Positions 14,465 through 14,507 of a stretch of 14,507 nucleotides of DNA are shown piece after piece. How positions within the stretch are numbered: position 1 is the first letter of the stretch; each line of letters opens with the position of its first letter. The DNA lies in assembly GCA_964610765.1 (NCBI GenBank), contig CAZSWS010000068.1, forward strand, positions 1-14,507, given 5' to 3'. Under the pieces are notes generated by a model. The model was not told the origin of the DNA. It did no database searches and saw only the letters and a list, made by a program, of their open reading frames with translations. Made by a program: the position numbers and the translations under genes. This DNA is from CAZSWS01 sp964610765 (GTDB lineage Bacteria; Bacteroidota; Bacteroidia; Bacteroidales; Tannerellaceae).

Positions 14465-14507
14465 AAAATTCTATAAGTAAAAGGTTATTTAATCGATACT
14501 GTTTAAT

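Noticed and set aside
14465..14507. Promoter of the locus directly upstream of the first GH92
   Set aside because: Only 43 bases are available, and on the minus strand they contain no TAnnTTTG element with a properly spaced TTG. The promoter is probably outside the window.

Overview
The window looks like chromosomal DNA from a gut-type member of the Bacteroidales, most likely Bacteroides or a close relative. The grounds are AT-rich DNA, a SusC/SusD pair, Bacteroidetes-style lipoprotein signals, a candidate TAnnTTTG promoter and no clear Shine-Dalgarno sequences. No gene here could be tied to a named species or locus from sequence alone.

The left edge (1-831) carries a small plus-strand pair: a YjdJ-like GNAT acetyltransferase (222-512) and a YjdI-like divergent 4Fe-4S protein (537-758). 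A strong hairpin terminator follows (782-813), with a second perfect hairpin immediately after it. Positions 832-1142 hold nothing recognisable.

The rest (1143-14464) is one minus-strand polysaccharide utilisation locus of seven genes. In transcription order they are: GH92 alpha-mannosidase (12188-14464), IPT/TIG plus NHL-propeller lipoprotein (10813-12177), SusC (7682-10792), SusD (5701-7671), DUF1735/DUF4361-type surface glycan-binding lipoprotein (4737-5684), a second and very different GH92 (2299-4554), and a GH130 lipoprotein (1143-2282). Gaps are 10-20 bases, except for a 182-base gap before the second GH92. That gap holds a stem-loop and several ATCATGT-type repeats, and probably separates a binding/uptake module from an enzyme module.

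Inferred working model: the lipoproteins and SusD capture a mannose-rich glycan at the surface and SusC/TonB imports it. The two GH92 enzymes remove alpha-mannose residues of different linkages in the periplasm, and the GH130 enzyme removes beta-linked mannose. The GH130 protein lacks most of the phosphate-binding residues of the GH130 phosphorylases and carries glutamates where the beta-1,2-mannosidases of the family have them, so it is more likely a hydrolase. A combination of alpha- and beta-mannosidases points to beta-mannose-capped yeast mannan or a related alpha/beta mannoside. No endo-acting enzyme and no sensor/regulator is present; both could lie beyond 14507 or elsewhere in the genome. 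No tRNA, rRNA, insertion sequence or CRISPR was seen.
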